Origin: Tritrichomonas musculus
Lineage: Eukaryota > Parabasalia > Tritrichomonadida > Tritrichomonadidae
NCBI GenBank assembly: GCA_039105265.1
Contig: JAPFFF010000008.1
Location: forward strand, 2,852,001-2,916,000
Direction: 5' to 3'
DNA: 64,000 bases
The notes under the pieces are model-generated. The model saw nothing but the letters and a program-made list of their open reading frames with translations. It made no database searches and was not told the DNA's origin. This document shows positions 61,133 through 64,000 of the stretch, one piece after another. Both the position numbers and the translations under genes were made by a program. Numbering within the stretch: position 1 is the stretch's first letter; each line of letters starts with the position of its first letter.

Positions 61133-63409
61133 ATTACCCCATTAGCTGTGCGTGCAATGGCATTGAAAGATCGCGGTTACAAAATCAAAGTCAGAGACGA
61201 TGAATTGAAGATCACCAAAGACAGTAAAGTTGATGATGTTCGTATCAATTGTATCTACACCAAGAACGAAATCGATGAGCTGATTAAAAACACCAAATCA
61301 GAGATTAATGATAACTCACTATTCGAACTCCGTGAATCCGATCAACTGTATCTATATAAACCGTCATTGATCACTCAATCAAGTAAGTACTATGAGATGA
61401 TATGGAATATCGATCCGAACTATGAAATTCCATTACAGTTAGAATTCGAATTCAAAGACTATCTGTTTGGTCATACATGGTCATTGATATGGGATGGTCA
61501 TTCATGGACCGGAAACAACGTCGTGAACCTATCATTCAATAAACAGTCAACCGTTAGAAACAACAATGGAAGTCCAGCGATAGTAGTTCGTCACAATGAT
61601 TACATCGCTAAATGGATCCGCTGTTTCGTAGATACCGTCAAAGACTCAGACAACTATGCTACTATACTATCCAAATACGTTACAAACTGGAGAGTAATGT
61701 ACGCTGATGGAACCATCATCAATGTATCTGATGATAACGTTAAACTCGGTGAATCACCTCATTACGACAACATCGATGTTCAACAATTCGGTGTTAAAGT
61801 ATCTAACGACGTATCCAGTAAGAACATGTTGTATGTACTAGCTGATATCAATATCAACGGTTTTGTAACTCCATTGAAGTGGGATCTGAACATAACTACT
61901 CCAATCAACCTTCATTATCTGAATACTCGTGACAACAACCCTGTTATAGAGTCATTCACGTACATCCGCGAAGTCAAACACTCGAACAAGTCTATACCAG
62001 AAGAGAATACCAATAACGACATTCACATCTATATCGAGAAAGAGTATTTCGAACAGAAACCAGATACCGCTGATGAAACGTACAATCCATTCGATATCAT
62101 GATCACTCAACAGTTCTATGAAGTCAAACCAGATCCACGTGAATGTACTACCATCACCACTGATAATAACATCTACTCATCGAAGATCATATGGGCTGAT
62201 AACATCATGACTATGCGTAGAGATCTGAACGTAGTTGGTGGTACCGTTGACGTACTCGCATATGACTACTCAGTGTTACGTGCTATCATCAATGGTATCC
62301 AAGAACAACTTCGATTACAAGCTGCGTATAACGAGTACATTGATTCTATTCGTAAAGGTTTAGCGATTGCTAGTGACATAATCACAATACTTTCAGGTGC
62401 AGTGAATATGGTTAAAGATCTATCAACTCTATCCATGACAGGTGAGAACATGAACATCAACACATATCGAACTGAAGACTTTACATTCCCTGGAATGGGT
62501 GGACCGAATGATGATTACCCCGGCGGTAAACAACCGATTAGTGGTAAATTCCTCCTCGATATGGATACTAGCGCTGCTGGTCAAGTACTGAAACGATTCA
62601 TTCCAACACAGACAGAGATTCCAGCAGCTACATCATCGTTAACTGCTACTGATTTGGTACTAAACGCGATGAACTCGTTAACTCAGATCGGTACTACAAC
62701 CACGACATTAATTGCTGGTGGTTTGACATTAGATCGAGTACCGGAAATGATTGATGGTGTAAGAGTTATTCAACAATCGATACAAACTATTACTGATTCA
62801 GTTCGCGAATTGCGTCGTAGATGGAGAGAACATCGCGATAACACCATTGTTGATCACACAGTCGAAAACACTGATGAGATGGAACTAGATGATTTAGATG
62901 ACGAAACACCAACAACTAGATTAACTCATGATACAACCACTAACGCCGGATCTGGATTTGGTGATCATAATCTGGAATCATTATCGGATCTCACTGATGA
63001 AGAGTTGTTAGCGTTGAACTCATCTGATGTCCATGTTGATCAGATCGGTAATGATCTCATACTCATAACGAGTGTAACTACTGGTGAAGTGGTTTATATC
63101 AGAAGACGTGATCATGTTCAATCAATAACGACTCCAGAACGTATCAGATTCGATAGCAGACGTCGTGTAGATACCACCTCAACATGGTCTTATGATGGAC
63201 GAACCGCGTTAGAAATAGAACAGATGTTATTGGCTGATCGAATCCTATTCGAGAATACACATCCTGAACTCCAATTCGTTAGAAACAGTGATGTAGATAC
63301 CGGTGTTGATTGGACTGAAGTGAGAGATTCGACTGGTAGAACTGTTGCGATCATCGATGTAACCATGCTGACTCGTACATCAGTTGACAGTGATGGAATA
63401 TCTGATTAA
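61130..63409 (+). CDS. Polinton large protein, structural candidate
   Basis: A 759-residue protein from the ATG at 61130 (another ATG four codons upstream lies inside the palindrome). The first 330 residues are strand-rich with several Trp (for example FGHTWSLIWDGHSWTGNNVV). A helical, Ala/Ile/Thr-rich middle (about 375-560) contains hydrophobic segments SDIITILSGAVNM and TTTLIAGGLTL. The C-terminus is acidic. I recognise no enzyme. The size and build suit a virion-associated protein of a capsid-bearing element. Confidence 0.6.
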   Translation: MITPLAVRAMALKDRGYKIKVRDDELKITKDSKVDDVRINCIYTKNEIDELIKNTKSEINDNSLFELRESDQLYLYKPSLITQSSKYYEMIWNIDPNYEIPLQLEFEFKDYLFGHTWSLIWDGHSWTGNNVVNLSFNKQSTVRNNNGSPAIVVRHNDYIAKWIRCFVDTVKDSDNYATILSKYVTNWRVMYADGTIINVSDDNVKLGESPHYDNIDVQQFGVKVSNDVSSKNMLYVLADININGFVTPLKWDLNITTPINLHYLNTRDNNPVIESFTYIREVKHSNKSIPEENTNNDIHIYIEKEYFEQKPDTADETYNPFDIMITQQFYEVKPDPRECTTITTDNNIYSSKIIWADNIMTMRRDLNVVGGTVDVLAYDYSVLRAIINGIQEQLRLQAAYNEYIDSIRKGLAIASDIITILSGAVNMVKDLSTLSMTGENMNINTYRTEDFTFPGMGGPNDDYPGGKQPISGKFLLDMDTSAAGQVLKRFIPTQTEIPAATSSLTATDLVLNAMNSLTQIGTTTTTLIAGGLTLDRVPEMIDGVRVIQQSIQTITDSVRELRRRWREHRDNTIVDHTVENTDEMELDDLDDETPTTRLTHDTTTNAGSGFGDHNLESLSDLTDEELLALNSSDVHVDQIGNDLILITSVTTGEVVYIRRRDHVQSITTPERIRFDSRRRVDTTSTWSYDGRTALEIEQMLLADRILFENTHPELQFVRNSDVDTGVDWTEVRDSTGRTVAIIDVTMLTRTSVDSDGISD

Positions 63410-64000
63410 CAATCATGGATCATCCGTTAACGTTAACTCAGATGGTATTCACGTAAATGATGAAACTCGTGAACTCATCGCTAATGAATACAATGTAGTG
63501 GTTGTCAATCACGAACTCACTCCAACGGATGATGCTGATGTAGTCATCCCTGGAACCACTATCACACTTGGCGATATCGAACAGATGGATTGGTTTCAAC
63601 GTCATAGACTCGCTAATGAGATCCATGGATTAAGATTCAGAGATTCGCGAAGCGAACTTGGTTCCACTAACAATGATGATCACACAGAAGTGGTTTACAA
63701 AAACAATGTTATTGGAGTTATCGATCGACGACATATCAATCAAGTAACCATCAATGATAATCAAATCACTCTCACTAATCCCGATAATCAATTAACACTC
63801 ACTGATCATGATATTCAATGGATGAGAGATCATGATGAACAACATCGATCAACATTACGTGGATTCATATCGAACATCAACAACCGATTAGAAGAGATCA
63901 ACATGGATATGGAGTGGTTACTAGATCATCCGTCATTGACTGATCGTTATGTAGTCTGTAGAGGTTCACGTATATTGGTTCCGATAGTAGATGCTGTGTT
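63393..64000 (+). CDS. Polinton protein, runs off the window
   Basis: An open frame from an ATG at 63393 to the window end, at least 202 codons (MEYLINNHGSSVNVNSDGIH onward). It starts inside the last codons of the preceding gene. It is hydrophilic, Asp/Asn/His/Arg-rich, with alternating short strands (VVYKNNVIGVIDRRHINQVT). I do not recognise it. Base composition and codon use match the rest of the element. Confidence 0.55.
   Translation, partial: MEYLINNHGSSVNVNSDGIHVNDETRELIANEYNVVVVNHELTPTDDADVVIPGTTITLGDIEQMDWFQRHRLANEIHGLRFRDSRSELGSTNNDDHTEVVYKNNVIGVIDRRHINQVTINDNQITLTNPDNQLTLTDHDIQWMRDHDEQHRSTLRGFISNINNRLEEINMDMEWLLDHPSLTDRYVVCRGSRILVPIVDAV

Larger units (their letters stand above)
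52778..64000 (+). mobile_element. Maverick/Polinton element, left part
   Basis: A self-synthesising DNA element that integrates into host chromosomes. The left end begins A-AGTAGTAATACTAAG, and AG at the tip is usual for Polintons. It encodes a protein-primed family B DNA polymerase and at least eight other open frames, most on the plus strand. G+C is near 40% by eye, against about 25% in host spacers. Family members are usually 15-20 kb, so a few kilobases including the right end lie beyond the window; integrase, packaging ATPase and major capsid genes are not seen here. The frames in view are long and open, so this part looks whole and the insertion young. A target duplication cannot be checked from one end. 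Confidence 0.88.

Overview
The window looks like nuclear DNA of a parabasalid protist, most likely a Tritrichomonas-like trichomonad. Genes are intronless and closely spaced on both strands, and intergenic DNA is extremely A+T-rich. Several start codons lie 4-18 nt downstream of a TCAYW element that resembles the trichomonad initiator. The gene content fits as well: BspA-like leucine-rich repeat genes, a kinase-Sel1 fusion, a two-repeat Myb protein and a Maverick/Polinton element. The species call is inference; no database was consulted.

Layout. 1-2.65 kb: the tail of a gene, a PHD-finger protein and actin. 2.65-13.95 kb: a gene desert crowded with DNA-transposon debris. It holds a relic DDE transposase abutting a broken ubiquitin protease (USP) gene, and at least six inverted-repeat elements, several flanked by TA. 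One is a 1,290-bp element with 8-bp target duplications whose near-identical twin lies in opposite orientation at 45.3-46.6 kb. 13.96-43.5 kb: a mostly healthy block of housekeeping genes. These are a bromodomain protein, an LRR/coiled-coil protein, TRAPPC3/Bet3, ABCE1/Rli1, a beta-adaptin, a Myb factor, a 948-residue coiled-coil protein, a membrane lipase-like protein, a Rab, an acidic LRR protein, a bacterial-type aldo/keto reductase and an Hsp110. 43.5-50.4 kb: a pseudogene graveyard of trichomonad family genes (kinase, two BspA-like genes, kinase-Sel1), itself invaded by small elements. 50.95-51.96 kb: an intact CK1-type kinase with a C-terminal CaaX-like box. 52.3-52.6 kb: a mariner transposase relic.

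52.78 kb to the end: the left part of a Maverick/Polinton element with clearly higher G+C than the host. It starts with AG-type terminal sequence and encodes a protein-primed family B DNA polymerase, a bZIP-like protein and several unrecognised proteins, and it continues past the window edge. The visible reading frames are long and open, so in view it looks whole and young.

The host genes do not form an operon or pathway; TRAPPC3, beta-adaptin and Rab share a membrane-traffic theme only by proximity. The most interesting unexplained structure lies in the Polinton non-coding DNA: a repeated T-rich start-site signature before most of its genes, a palindrome that carries the start codons of two divergent genes at its two ends, a palindrome-rich block present three times, and a 39-bp perfect inverted pair at the left end. 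In the host part, the inverted Myb-site pair upstream of the Myb gene and the family of TA-flanked elements stand out.
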